From contig NZ_VHIQ01000004.1 of NCBI RefSeq assembly GCF_006494535.1, positions 186,001 through 250,000 of the forward strand: a DNA stretch of 64,000 nt. The letters run 5' to 3'. A model generated the notes under the pieces. That model was not told the origin of the DNA. It worked only from the letters and a program-made list of their open reading frames with translations, and made no database searches. The position numbers and the translations under genes are program-made. Numbering within the stretch: position 1 is the stretch's first letter; each line of letters starts with the position of its first letter. Of this stretch, positions 26,843 through 36,403 are shown piece by piece. Source of the stretch: Paucihalobacter ruber (GTDB lineage Bacteria; Bacteroidota; Bacteroidia; Flavobacteriales; Flavobacteriaceae).

Positions 26843-29208
26843 CTAAATAGTGTTTTATACCAAGGTTTCTTTTTATCAGATCCATAACCATACCCGTAGC
26901 CATAGCCGTAACCAGTACTGCCGCCTTCTGTGCCGTTTAGTAAAAAGGTCATATTAGGCAAGCGTTTTTCGTTGTATAATGGCTGTGCAACATGTGCCAG
27001 TAATCTTTTATCAATATCGTTGGCACTTACCACGTAAACAAAAGCATCGGCGTGGTGGGCCACTAACAAGGTATCACTCACAATACCGACGGCTGAAGTG
27101 TCTACGATAATGTATTCGTATTTATCATCAAAATATTTAAATAATTCATCAACACGTTTACTCATTAACAATTCTGACGGATTAGGCGGAATGGTACCTG
27201 ATGGAATAATGTCTAAGAATTTATTGTCTTTCATTTTATAAATAACATCATCAGGTTTAAGAGACTTATCTGCGATATAATCTGATAAACCTTTAATATT
27301 AGTACTGTCAAGCTTTAAATAGTGTAATATTTTTGGTACTCGAATATCCATTTCAATTAACAATACGCGTTTTTCGGAAAATGAGATGGAATGTGCTATG
27401 TTGGTACTGGTATGAGATTTACCTTCTTGGGCTTTTGTTGAGGTTACAAAGATGATTTTAGATCTTCCGGTGACGCTTTTTAACATGAAATCCAGATTTG
27501 ATCTCACTATTCTAAACGCTTCTGCTTTAGGAGAATAATCTACCTTTTTGATAAGATGTTCCTTTCTTGAAGTTTTTGGTATTTCACCTATATACGGAAT
27601 ATCTAAAATTTCTTGTATATCGTCTTTGTGGTATATTTTGGTGTCTAACAGATTTCTTGCATATATAAACCCAATAGGGATAGCCAAACCTAATAATACA
27701 GAGGCAAGATAAGTAAACATACTTTTAGGCGCAACAGGCATGTAATTGGAGTAGGCATTATCAATAATTTTGGCGCTAGAGGTATACATACCCAACATAA
27801 TAGCGCTTTCTTCTCTTTTCTCCAAGAGATAAAGATATAGAGATTCTTTAATGCCTTGCTGGCGCTGAATTTCTTTAAATTGACGCTCTTTGGTAGGTGC
27901 GGCATAAAGTTGGCCACGAATACGAGCATCTTCACGATACAGATTGTCTAAAGTCATCTGGCTGGTCTCTTTCATATTTCTTAAAGAGGCCTGAAGATTA
28001 GATTTTAACGCATCAATTTGATTATTAAGTTTAATAACGATGGGGTTTTTTTCGCTTGAACTGTTTAAAATTCTATCTCGTTGTGCTACCAGTTCGTTAT
28101 GACTTCGGGTGATTTGTGCCACGTTGGCATCTTCAATACCAACAATGGGTAAAACATCAGACGTTTTGCTATCGTCAGTCGCCTCACTTTCTAAAAAGGA
28201 AATCAACTCAATCCGATTAGAAACCTCATTAATTTGGTTTTCTGTTTGACGGCCACTTTGAAGATATAGATCTGCCTGCGAGTTCAGCGCTGTTAATCTG
28301 TTTCGTTTTTGTATGTCTTCTGCATTTAGATCTACATTTTCCAGATCTGATGTTACTTGCTCTAATCGGTTATTGATAAATTCTGAAGTGACCCTTACAA
28401 CCTCTTCTTTGTCTGCTAATACATCTGCATTATAGGCTTCTACAAGCTTATTTAAAATATCTATGGCTTTTTGCGGTACTTTATCTTGGAGCTCTAAAGT
28501 AACAATGCTCGATGCCTCAGCGGTTGAAATCAAAATGCTACGTTGATATTTGTTCACTAATTTAGGTACTGAGGTTAATTTAATTTTTAAATTATTACTG
28601 TTCTTAGCATTAAATTGTTCCATATTTGGTGTAATAACCATATCACCAAAGCCTGTTTTAATTCTGTCGCCAAAGGTGTGAATGGTGCCAAGATTATCAT
28701 CTCTCTGAGTAAACAGTGTTTTCCCATCATCTTGAAATAATAAAAATTCGGTAGGGGATTTTATCTTTAAATATAAAGTAGTATCTACCTTATTAATAAT
28801 CGAGTCCGACTCAAAAAAACTGATTTTTAATGGTGGATTTTTATATAATTCCAACTCTTTAATCTTACCTTGGTTATAATATTGAATGTTAAGATCTAGA
28901 TCTGTAATTACCTTGTGAAGAAGGTTTCTGGATAACATAACCTTAGTCTCATCTTTAATTTTGTCATTTTCTTTAGAAAATATGCCACCACCGGTTAACT
29001 CACTTAAGCTCGGTAATTTTTGAGATTGTTTGTCGTCTTTAATTTGTATGGTAGCTTTGGCTAAATATTCATAGTCAGCATATCTCAAATAGACATGCGC
29101 CAGGGCAATACCTAAAATGACGCAAAAAAGAATTATCTTCCAGTAGCGCATATACAATTCAACGCCACGCTTTATTTCGTTTATTTTAAGAATCCCGGTT
29201 TTATCCAT
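26839..29208 (-). CDS. wzc: Polysaccharide co-polymerase tyrosine autokinase, Wzc-like
   Basis: This is a 789-residue BY-kinase. A first membrane helix (about residues 23-43) starts the Wzz domain, a periplasmic region rich in coiled-coil (about 250-450) follows, and a second helix lies near 500-520. The cytoplasmic kinase has Walker A ending QEGKS (Lys597, Ser598), Walker A' VLLIEMDIRVP and Walker B YIIVDTS. The C-terminal tail has five alternating Gly-Tyr residues (Tyr767 to Tyr775) plus Tyr784, which serve as autophosphorylation sites in this class. It controls chain length and export together with the Wza-like lipoprotein encoded 24 bp upstream. Walker A' has Glu-Met-Asp where Asp-x-Asp is usual. 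Confidence 0.9.
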   Translation of the reverse strand: MDKTGILKINEIKRGVELYMRYWKIILFCVILGIALAHVYLRYADYEYLAKATIQIKDDKQSQKLPSLSELTGGGIFSKENDKIKDETKVMLSRNLLHKVITDLDLNIQYYNQGKIKELELYKNPPLKISFFESDSIINKVDTTLYLKIKSPTEFLLFQDDGKTLFTQRDDNLGTIHTFGDRIKTGFGDMVITPNMEQFNAKNSNNLKIKLTSVPKLVNKYQRSILISTAEASSIVTLELQDKVPQKAIDILNKLVEAYNADVLADKEEVVRVTSEFINNRLEQVTSDLENVDLNAEDIQKRNRLTALNSQADLYLQSGRQTENQINEVSNRIELISFLESEATDDSKTSDVLPIVGIEDANVAQITRSHNELVAQRDRILNSSSEKNPIVIKLNNQIDALKSNLQASLRNMKETSQMTLDNLYREDARIRGQLYAAPTKERQFKEIQRQQGIKESLYLYLLEKREESAIMLGMYTSSAKIIDNAYSNYMPVAPKSMFTYLASVLLGLAIPIGFIYARNLLDTKIYHKDDIQEILDIPYIGEIPKTSRKEHLIKKVDYSPKAEAFRIVRSNLDFMLKSVTGRSKIIFVTSTKAQEGKSHTSTNIAHSISFSEKRVLLIEMDIRVPKILHYLKLDSTNIKGLSDYIADKSLKPDDVIYKMKDNKFLDIIPSGTIPPNPSELLMSKRVDELFKYFDDKYEYIIVDTSAVGIVSDTLLVAHHADAFVYVVSANDIDKRLLAHVAQPLYNEKRLPNMTFLLNGTEGGSTGYGYGYGYGYGSDKKKPWYKTLFS

Positions 29209-29231
29209 GTTGTTAAAAGAATATTTTTGAA

Positions 29232-30023
29232 TTAATTAATTAAAAATACTGCTAAAATGGTAGTTAACGTACCTATTGCAGAAATTAACACCGCATTATT
29301 TGCGTTAAAAGTAGATGATCTAATGCGTGCTCTATTCGGTTCTACAACTATAACGTCGTTTTGTTGTAAATAATACAAAGGAGAATTAACAGCATTAATA
29401 GAGGTTAAATCAATATTGGCAAAACGTTTTTTATTATCAACCTCTCTAATGAGCAGTACATTTTGGCGCTTCCCAAATATAGTTAAATCACTTGCCAAAC
29501 CGAGTGCTTCAACTAGAGTGATGCGCTCATCTTGAATGGTAAAGGTGCCGGGCCTGTTCACTTCTCCAAGTATGGTCACCGTGAAATTAGCCAGACGGAT
29601 ATTTACAATCGGATCATCGGCGTATTCAGCAATGCGTTTTTTAAGCATTTCCGTAGCCTCGGTTCTTGTTAACCCGGCCATTTTTATGGTTCCCAATACC
29701 GGAAATTCAATATTTCCATCATAATCTATCAGGTATGTTTGCGTTTGGAGTGCAGCTTGCGCACCTAAGGCATTAAGATTATTGGCTACAACAGGTAAAT
29801 TAAATGGTGAAGCTGCATCGGCATCAGCAGCCGTAACATTGATTACCAATAAATCATCCGGTTTATATACCAGTTGTTGTGGTGTAGAGTCGAAGGTGAG
29901 GTCAGTCGCAATTTCATCTTGAAAATAGATTAAATCTTTACGTGAAGCACAAGAACTCATCGTTAAAAACATGAGCAGCACAAGGTATAAAACAATTTGA
30001 TTAAAGTTCAGGTTTAGTTTCAT
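29232..30023 (-). CDS. wza: Polysaccharide export outer-membrane lipoprotein, Wza-like
   Basis: This 263-residue lipoprotein has a signal peptide and a lipobox MSSC with lipidated Cys at residue 25. A polysaccharide-export domain (about residues 50-150, with YKPDDLLVINV and DGNIEFPVLGTIKMAGLT) is followed by one SLBB domain (about 155-225, VTILGEVNRPGTF). A hydrophobic C-terminal helix, ISAIGTLTTILAVFLIN, ends the protein. It forms the outer-membrane channel for the polymer. Compared with E. coli Wza it is shorter, with fewer SLBB domains, as is usual in Bacteroidota. It lies between the dehydratase and wzc genes, in operon order. Confidence 0.9.
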   Translation of the reverse strand: MKLNLNFNQIVLYLVLLMFLTMSSCASRKDLIYFQDEIATDLTFDSTPQQLVYKPDDLLVINVTAADADAASPFNLPVVANNLNALGAQAALQTQTYLIDYDGNIEFPVLGTIKMAGLTRTEATEMLKKRIAEYADDPIVNIRLANFTVTILGEVNRPGTFTIQDERITLVEALGLASDLTIFGKRQNVLLIREVDNKKRFANIDLTSINAVNSPLYYLQQNDVIVVEPNRARIRSSTFNANNAVLISAIGTLTTILAVFLIN

Positions 30024-30042
30024 GACTATGGTTGTTTATAAG

Positions 30043-31929
30043 TTAGTTATCTAGAATTTCGTAGTACGAGTTATTTGATTTAAATTCTGGCACCAAATTT
30101 TTAAGTAAGGCTACAATTTCAATATTTTTCATATTTGATTTAATGTCCAATAACAGGTTTAAATTGTGCGTAATTTCGTCAAAATTTAATGGTTTGGTTT
30201 TGGCAATCATTATTTTTTCATGGTAGGTTGGCTTGGTATTTTCTCCATCGGCTAGTAGTTCTTCATAAATTTTCTCGCCGGGTCTTAACCCTGTTATTTT
30301 AATGCCAACATCTTCCGGAAATCTTAACCCTGAAAGAATAATCATATTGAGGGCCAAATCGTATATTTTTATTGATTGTCCCATATCAAAGACAAAAATC
30401 TCACCGCCATTCCCCATGGCACCTGCCTCTAATACAAGACTACAGGCTTCGGCAATGGTCATAAAATATCGTGTAATTTCCGGGTGAGTCACTGTAATCG
30501 GGCCACCAAGTTCAATCTGCTTTTTAAATAAAGGAATAACAGAGCCGTTAGACCCGAGTACGTTTCCAAATCTGGTGGTAATAAATTTTGTTTGACCTTT
30601 TTCAGGAAGGGTATTAATAATTAGTTCTGCAACGCGTTTGGTGGCGCCCATCACATTGGTGGGGTTAACAGCTTTATCGGTTGAGATCATAATAAATTTT
30701 TGTACAGCGTATTTAACCGATAAAAGGGCGAGATTCCTCGTGCCAATCACGTTAACATTAATGGCTTCGTACGGATTGCTTTCCATTAACGGAACGTGTT
30801 TGTAAGCGGCAGCATGAAATACAATTTTAGGCTTAAATTCATTAAAAAGTTGCTCTAACCTTTTGTAATCTCTAATATCTGCAACAATAGGCATGAAATT
30901 GGTATGACCATTGTTTTTGAATTCTTGTTCTAAATTATAAAGTGCCGATTCTGAATTGTCTAACAGTATCAGATGTTTGTAATCGTATTGAGTTAATTTT
31001 CTAGCTATTTCACTACCAATAGAACCAGCAGCGCCTGTTATAAGAATAATTTGATTAGAATATTCTTCTATTACAGCATTATTGGTGATTGAAATAGGTT
31101 CGCGACCTAATAAGTCTTCAATTTTTACATCCTTAATCTGACCGGCACTTAAATCGCCGTCGATCCATGTTTTTACCGCAGGCACTATTTTCACCTTCAC
31201 ACCAACTTTGAAAAAAGAACTTGATATTTCTAATAATCGAATGGGTGTTATATTTTGAATTGAAATAATGATTTCATCAATCTTATGCTTTTTAATGAAC
31301 GATTCCGTAATACTATCGCGACTGTAAACGGTTAACAAATCAATTTTTTTACCAATTTTTTTTTCGTTATCGTCTATAAAACCAACAACTATGGTGTTGC
31401 TTTGTAAATCGCTGGTTAAAACTTGATAGGTAATCATACCGGCGTCACCGGCTCCGTAAATAAGTGCATTGTTGAAATTTACAGTATTGCTGAAAATATT
31501 ATTATAGATGGATTTTATAAAAAACTTAAAACCAATTAAATTAAGAATATTGAGTAATAAATGAATATAAACTATAGAACCGGGTATATTTAACAAACTG
31601 TTTTGATCGTATTTACGCGCTATGTAAGTAATTGTAATTAAAATGGTAGCCAATATATTAGTGCCTATAACAATATTAACCACGTCTCTAACTCCGGTAT
31701 ATCTTACAACACCTTTATGAGAGCCAACGGCTAAAAAGCTCAAAAAGGCCATCACAATTACATAAGGTATTTGTTTGATTAATATGTTGAAGTCAAATTC
31801 TAATTTGAAATTAAATCTTATTAGATAAGCTATAAAAAAACAAACAGCAACAATTATTAAATCAACAAGCATCACCAACCATTTGGAGGCATACTTTTTG
31901 AATATTTTATTTAAGAAACGCTTAATCAT
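30043..31929 (-). CDS. Membrane-bound nucleotide-sugar 4,6-dehydratase, CapD/PglF/WbpM-like
   Basis: This is a 628-residue protein. Four N-terminal membrane helices (about residues 14-120) are followed by a first Rossmann region (ALIYGAGDAGMITYQVL) and the catalytic extended SDR domain from about residue 293 (ILITGAAGSIGSEIARKL). The catalytic segment is STDKAVNPTNVMGATKR, where Met replaces the usual Tyr, as in FlaA1/PglF/WbpM dehydratases. It probably converts UDP-GlcNAc to a UDP-4-keto-6-deoxy sugar. The aminotransferase gene upstream overlaps by 4 bp, so the two steps are coupled and lead to a 4-amino-6-deoxy sugar of the bacillosamine type. The exact sugar is inference. Confidence 0.88.
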   Translation of the reverse strand: MIKRFLNKIFKKYASKWLVMLVDLIIVAVCFFIAYLIRFNFKLEFDFNILIKQIPYVIVMAFLSFLAVGSHKGVVRYTGVRDVVNIVIGTNILATILITITYIARKYDQNSLLNIPGSIVYIHLLLNILNLIGFKFFIKSIYNNIFSNTVNFNNALIYGAGDAGMITYQVLTSDLQSNTIVVGFIDDNEKKIGKKIDLLTVYSRDSITESFIKKHKIDEIIISIQNITPIRLLEISSSFFKVGVKVKIVPAVKTWIDGDLSAGQIKDVKIEDLLGREPISITNNAVIEEYSNQIILITGAAGSIGSEIARKLTQYDYKHLILLDNSESALYNLEQEFKNNGHTNFMPIVADIRDYKRLEQLFNEFKPKIVFHAAAYKHVPLMESNPYEAINVNVIGTRNLALLSVKYAVQKFIMISTDKAVNPTNVMGATKRVAELIINTLPEKGQTKFITTRFGNVLGSNGSVIPLFKKQIELGGPITVTHPEITRYFMTIAEACSLVLEAGAMGNGGEIFVFDMGQSIKIYDLALNMIILSGLRFPEDVGIKITGLRPGEKIYEELLADGENTKPTYHEKIMIAKTKPLNFDEITHNLNLLLDIKSNMKNIEIVALLKNLVPEFKSNNSYYEILDN

Positions 31930-33050
31930 ACGTGATAATACTGTTTAATTGCTGATATGACCCTTAATAAATCATTCTCGCTTAGGTTTGACCCACTTGG
32001 CAAACAAATACCTCTTTCAAAAAGATTGTCAGAAACACCGTTTAAATAGCAAGGATAATCCTTAAAAACAGGTTGCTGATGCATGGGTTTCCAGAGTGGT
32101 CTAGATTCAATATTTTCAATACTTAAAAGTTCAATGATGTCTTCTTTTTGTTGTTTTGACTTGGTTAAAATACAACTTAGCCACCTATTTGAAAAATTAT
32201 TTTCAGGTTCCGGTAAAAAAAAGAGATCATCAATATCACTTAAATGTGATTTGTAAAATTGAAAATTGTGTCTTCGGCTATGCACACGTTCTTTTAATAC
32301 ATCCATTTGGCCAACGCCAATGCCCGCTAAGACATTAGACATACGGTAGTTATAACCAATACTTGAATGCAAATAAGCAATGCCTTTGTCTCTTGCTTGA
32401 GTTGCAAGAAAAACGGCTTTTTCCTTAACACTTTTTTCTTTTGTAATTAAAGCGCCTCCGCCTGAAGTGGTTATAATTTTATTACCGTTAAACGATAAAA
32501 TACCAATATCTCCAAAAGTGCCGCATTTTTGGTTGTGATAGCTACTGCCTAAGGCTTCGGCACTGTCTTCTATAATTGGTATTTGGTAATTTTCTGCAAT
32601 GGCACTAATTTCTTTAACTTTATAAGGCATGCCGTATAAATGTACGGCTATGATTGCTTTTGGCTTTTTACCTTTGGCAATACTGTCTTTTATGGCTTTC
32701 TCTAATAGTTCCGGACATAAATTCCAGGTGTCTTCTTCGCTATCTATAAAAATAGGTATGGCCCCTTGATAAATAATTGGATTTGCAGAAGCAGAAAAGG
32801 TTTTAGATTGACAAATAACCTCATCACCTTTTTTGACACCAAGTATAATGAGCGCGAGATGAATAGCAGCAGTACCCGAACTTAATACACTGGCATAATG
32901 ATTATTTCCTAAGAAATTTTGAATTTTTTCCTCAAACAAATCAACATTAGGGCCTAAAGGGGCGATCCAATTGCTATCAAATGCCTGATGTATATAATTT
33001 AATTCGGTGCCACTCATGTGTGGTGAAGAAAGCCAAATTTTACTTTTCAT
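31926..33050 (-). CDS. Sugar aminotransferase, DegT/DnrJ/EryC1 family (PglE-like)
   Basis: This 374-residue PLP-dependent enzyme begins KIWLSSPHMSGTELNYIHQA. The PLP lysine is Lys191 in LSFNGNKIITTSGGG, and Asp162 in IIEDSAEALGS binds the pyridine nitrogen. The family transfers an amino group from glutamate to a 4-keto sugar nucleotide. It overlaps the downstream dehydratase gene by 4 bp (ATGA), so the UDP-4-keto-6-deoxy product is the probable substrate. It is the first gene of the export operon that runs to wzc. A downstream N-acetyltransferase of the PglD type is not adjacent; the hexapeptide protein at 47980 is a possible but unproven candidate. Confidence 0.88.
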   Translation of the reverse strand: MKSKIWLSSPHMSGTELNYIHQAFDSNWIAPLGPNVDLFEEKIQNFLGNNHYASVLSSGTAAIHLALIILGVKKGDEVICQSKTFSASANPIIYQGAIPIFIDSEEDTWNLCPELLEKAIKDSIAKGKKPKAIIAVHLYGMPYKVKEISAIAENYQIPIIEDSAEALGSSYHNQKCGTFGDIGILSFNGNKIITTSGGGALITKEKSVKEKAVFLATQARDKGIAYLHSSIGYNYRMSNVLAGIGVGQMDVLKERVHSRRHNFQFYKSHLSDIDDLFFLPEPENNFSNRWLSCILTKSKQQKEDIIELLSIENIESRPLWKPMHQQPVFKDYPCYLNGVSDNLFERGICLPSGSNLSENDLLRVISAIKQYYHV

Positions 33051-33547
33051 AGAGATAACAGGTTAAGTTCTCAAATTATACTATTAATTCACATATGTTT
33101 AGAATGGGGTCTAGAACATCGTTGTGTCATTTAGGTTAATTGCACATTATTAAGTTGTTAATAATGTATTACATTAAATTAAATCACAACACGAAGTTGG
33201 AACATAACTTATGGCCAACCAAATAAACACGATAAATAACACTTTTTTACGTTAATGTTTAAAGATGGTTTCAATGTTTTTAAAGTGTTTAAGTATTTTA
33301 TCAATTAACTGAGGTAAAAACTGTTCTATTTAATGATATAATAAATAGTATGGATTTAAAAATTTAAAATGTTTTCAAATTATTTGGTCAGGATAAAGAC
33401 TCGGCCACTACCTCATAAAGTATTGAAACCGAATTGTCCATCTGTTTATTCCCTCATATCGGTTATTACAATTATTTAACCGCTTATTTAATTAAATTTA
33501 TGAATAATTACGTATTCTTGTATTTGAAAAAGAATTGACTTGAAAAA
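33051..33547. other. 497-bp divergent intergenic region, no gene seen
   Basis: This very AT-rich region separates the minus-strand export operon from the plus-strand ATP-grasp gene and must hold both promoters. I find no open frame of useful length, no terminator and no clear full promoter match. TATTCTTG near 33513 is a partial -7 element for the plus strand. Confidence 0.5.
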
Positions 33548-34519
33548 ATGAATATTTTAATAACCTGTGCCGGTAGAAGAGTCTCTCTTGTTAGAGCTTT
33601 TCAAAAGGAATTAAAACTCATAAATCCCCATTTTAAGGTTTATGCGGCCGACTTTGAGCCCAAACTTTCGGCGGCCTGTCATGTGGCAGACGGTTATTTT
33701 GAAGTTCCGCTTTTAAATGATGTAAATTATATAGATACGCTTCTAAACTACTGTCAAAAGTTTCATATAAAATTATTAATTCCTTGTATTGATACTGAAC
33801 TTTTAGAATTAAGTCAACATAAAGCTCGATTTGAAAGTCTAGGCATTAAGGTGGTCATCTCTTCTGAGAATTTTGTGAATATGTGTAGAAATAAGCGTTT
33901 GATTCACACTTTTTTTAAAGAGAACAACATACAGCATGCCCACGAATTTTCTAAAATCAATTTTAAGTTTCCTGTTTTTATTAAACCTGCAGACGGTAGC
34001 CGAAGTATGGATACTTACCTTGTTAAATCGGAAAATGATTTGCGAGAGGAATTCTTCAATGATAACAGGTTCATGTTCTTAGAGTATTTAGATTCGCAAT
34101 TATACGATGAATTTACGTGCGATTTATATTATGATAAAACCCACTATTTAAGGTGTGTAGTTCCTAGGAAGCGTATTGAAGTTAGAGACGGCGAAGTTTA
34201 TAAAAGTCTTGCACAAAAAAATTATCTGGTTTCATACATTAGAGAAAGATTGAGTTTTATTGACGGTGCTGTTGGTTGCCTAACTTCACAATTTTTCCTG
34301 AGTAAAAATGAAGATCAAAAAGTGTATGGTATCGAAATTAATCCCAGGTTTGGTGGTGGTTATCCACTGTCTTATTTGGCAGGAGCAAATTTTCCTAAAT
34401 GGATAATCAATGAATATCTTTTAAACAAAACTATTGATGATCAATTTGATGTTTGGGAAGATAATTTACTCATGATTAGGTATGACGATGAAGTGTTAGT
34501 GCATGGATATAAAGGTTGA
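33548..34519 (+). CDS. ATP-grasp domain protein in polysaccharide locus
   Basis: This 323-residue protein starts MNILITCAGRRVSLVRAFQK, a pre-ATP-grasp N-domain. The ATP-grasp fold follows (about residues 105-300): FPVFIKPADGSRSMDTYLV binds ATP, and GIEINPRFGGGYPLSYLAG carries the Mg-binding Glu/Asn and the end of the fold. It resembles carbamoyl-phosphate-synthase-like ATP-grasp ligases found in capsule loci. Such enzymes join a carboxylate to an amine or similar group through an acyl-phosphate. The downstream HAD gene overlaps it by 17 bp, so the two should act together. The substrate is unknown; decoration of the glycan with an amino acid or other acid is one idea. Confidence 0.85.
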   Translation: MNILITCAGRRVSLVRAFQKELKLINPHFKVYAADFEPKLSAACHVADGYFEVPLLNDVNYIDTLLNYCQKFHIKLLIPCIDTELLELSQHKARFESLGIKVVISSENFVNMCRNKRLIHTFFKENNIQHAHEFSKINFKFPVFIKPADGSRSMDTYLVKSENDLREEFFNDNRFMFLEYLDSQLYDEFTCDLYYDKTHYLRCVVPRKRIEVRDGEVYKSLAQKNYLVSYIRERLSFIDGAVGCLTSQFFLSKNEDQKVYGIEINPRFGGGYPLSYLAGANFPKWIINEYLLNKTIDDQFDVWEDNLLMIRYDDEVLVHGYKG

Positions 34520-35159
34520 CCAAAATACCGTTGTTGTTTTTGATTTAGACGACACCTTGTATAATGAGTTAGACTACTTAAAATCGGCATTTAAAGATAT
34601 CACTCAGCGCCTTTCACCGGGTAATTGGAAATCTCTTTATGCTTATATGTTTTCTTTACATCGAAGTAAAAAAAATGTTTTCGAAATTATTTCAGAAAAT
34701 CATCAAATCGAGATACCAACGTTAATTGATTGGTATCGATCTCATCAACCTGAAATACATTTGTTTGATGGTGTTTTTGAATTATTAACGCAAATTAAAC
34801 AAAAAGGAGGCAAATTAGCGGTAGTAACCGATGGCCGGGTTAAGACACAGATGGCGAAACTAGAAAGCCTTGGCATTCTTCAATTTTTTGATGAGGTTGT
34901 AATTTCTGAGGCCTTAGGAACCGAAAAACCTCATTTAACAAATTTCCGGGTTCTTACAGAAAAAATGCATGGAAATCAATATTTCTACATAGCAGATAAT
35001 TTCAAAAAGGATTTTATAACACCCAATTCGTTAGGTTGGACTACTCTTGGACTTATTGATAATGGTTTGAACATCCATTATAATCATCATGAATTTTTTG
35101 ATGAAGAACATTTACCACAATATTATATTCTATCAATAAAAGAACTTAGGATTGTTTGA
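34503..35159 (+). CDS. HAD-family hydrolase paired with ATP-grasp protein
   Basis: This 218-residue HAD protein has motif I FDLDDTLY (Asp14, Asp16), motif II VVTDGR, motif III Lys in GTEKPHLTNF, and motif IV YIADNFKKDF. All four are intact, so phosphatase activity is likely. It starts 17 bp inside the ATP-grasp gene, a strong overlap that suggests coupled translation. The cap is a small helical C1 type. It may dephosphorylate the precursor or product of the ATP-grasp step. It is followed by a convergent glycosyltransferase gene across 101 bp. Confidence 0.85.
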   Translation: MDIKVDQNTVVVFDLDDTLYNELDYLKSAFKDITQRLSPGNWKSLYAYMFSLHRSKKNVFEIISENHQIEIPTLIDWYRSHQPEIHLFDGVFELLTQIKQKGGKLAVVTDGRVKTQMAKLESLGILQFFDEVVISEALGTEKPHLTNFRVLTEKMHGNQYFYIADNFKKDFITPNSLGWTTLGLIDNGLNIHYNHHEFFDEEHLPQYYILSIKELRIV

Positions 35160-35260
35160 GAAATCCTACAATAAATGATATCAATAAATAATTAAAGTAT
35201 AGGCTATTATTAGATTAGTACAACTCGTTATTGATTAGATAATCTGTAAGCTACATAACT

Positions 35261-36037
35261 TTATATATTGTCTAAATTAAATTCCTTACGAATAAATAAA
35301 GTAGCTACTATTCTATATTTACCAAGTCTTCTAAAAATAGTTTTTATTGATTGTAAATTTGAAGGTTTTATTTGTGTTCTTATTTTCATTTCATTACGAT
35401 CAAGAACATGATTTGTCCCGTTTAACATACTATATAAGGCACCCGGAAAAGGCAGCGGTCTTAAGTAAATACCATTATCGAACTTAGTTACTTGATGATC
35501 AAACCAAAAATTATTTTTGAACATTAAAAAGATTAGTTCCGGTTTTATAATTACACAAGAGCCGCAAATAGTATGGAAATTTTTTAAATTCAAATATGCA
35601 TATTTCTTACCTTCCGGATATAAATAACCTTTATTTATATACCAACCAGGCAAAGTATCTCTACCCTTTTTATTGACAAATTCACTTATTTTATTACTGA
35701 TACAATCGTCTGCATCTACGGTCATTACATAATTAACATGCAGTTTTTTAGAATATTCTGTGGCAAATAATATTTTTTTACCCTTATCTGCTTCTTTAAG
35801 TGAATAATCTTCACTAGTCTTTTTTAAATTAGGAGGCGGAAAATCAACTTGTAAAAATTTAATTCGAGAATCATTGTTATAATTTGTATCAGGTATTTCA
35901 TGACAAGAAACCAAGACCATAAAATTTGAATTGGTTTGATTACAAATTGAATTCAAACAACGATTTAAAAGTTTACAAACAAGGTCCCAATCTTTACTTA
36001 CTACTTTACTTTTTAAAGGAACTATAAATAATAACAT
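35261..36037 (-). CDS. GT-A-fold glycosyltransferase
   Basis: This 258-residue protein starts MLLFIVPLKSKVVSKDWDLV and has the metal-binding acidic motif MTVDADD at residues 105-111. This arrangement is that of the GT-A/GT2-like superfamily. There is no membrane helix. The N-terminal part lacks the common IPVYN start of classic GT2 enzymes and resembles a group annotated as glycosyltransferase family A. It probably adds one sugar of the polysaccharide. It is alone on the minus strand between plus-strand genes, separated from the next minus gene by 366 bp. Donor and acceptor are unknown. Confidence 0.75.
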   Translation of the reverse strand: MLLFIVPLKSKVVSKDWDLVCKLLNRCLNSICNQTNSNFMVLVSCHEIPDTNYNNDSRIKFLQVDFPPPNLKKTSEDYSLKEADKGKKILFATEYSKKLHVNYVMTVDADDCISNKISEFVNKKGRDTLPGWYINKGYLYPEGKKYAYLNLKNFHTICGSCVIIKPELIFLMFKNNFWFDHQVTKFDNGIYLRPLPFPGALYSMLNGTNHVLDRNEMKIRTQIKPSNLQSIKTIFRRLGKYRIVATLFIRKEFNLDNI

Positions 36038-36403
36038 TATTTGAATTTAATTTAGTTAGGTGAATGCTTTTAATTGATGTTACTTTGTTGTTTTTGTCCT
36101 TTTTTATTTTCTTAAATATTCATAATTTCATTATAAGATTTTGAAGCACCAAATATAAATAAATCACCTTAATATATTGATTATTAGTTTTTTTTTGTTT
36201 AAAATTATAAAAAAAGCATTTATTTTTAAATAACTAATAGAAAGGTATGTGGTGTTCGCTAGATATTTTATCAATTATTTAAAAAAAATAGCTTTTTTTC
36301 AACTTTAATGTATTTATAATTTAAAGCATTTTATAAAACCATTACACGTTTTTCCGAACAATACTTATTTCTTTTTACCTTCAGAAAGTAGAGATTGAGC
36401 AAT
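36038..36403. other. 366-bp AT-rich gap, nothing recognised
   Basis: This lies between the glycosyltransferase (minus) and phosphatase-family (minus) genes. It is rich in A and T runs, with no open frame of note, no RNA gene and no convincing terminator. The promoter of the glycosyltransferase gene should be in its left end. Confidence 0.5.
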
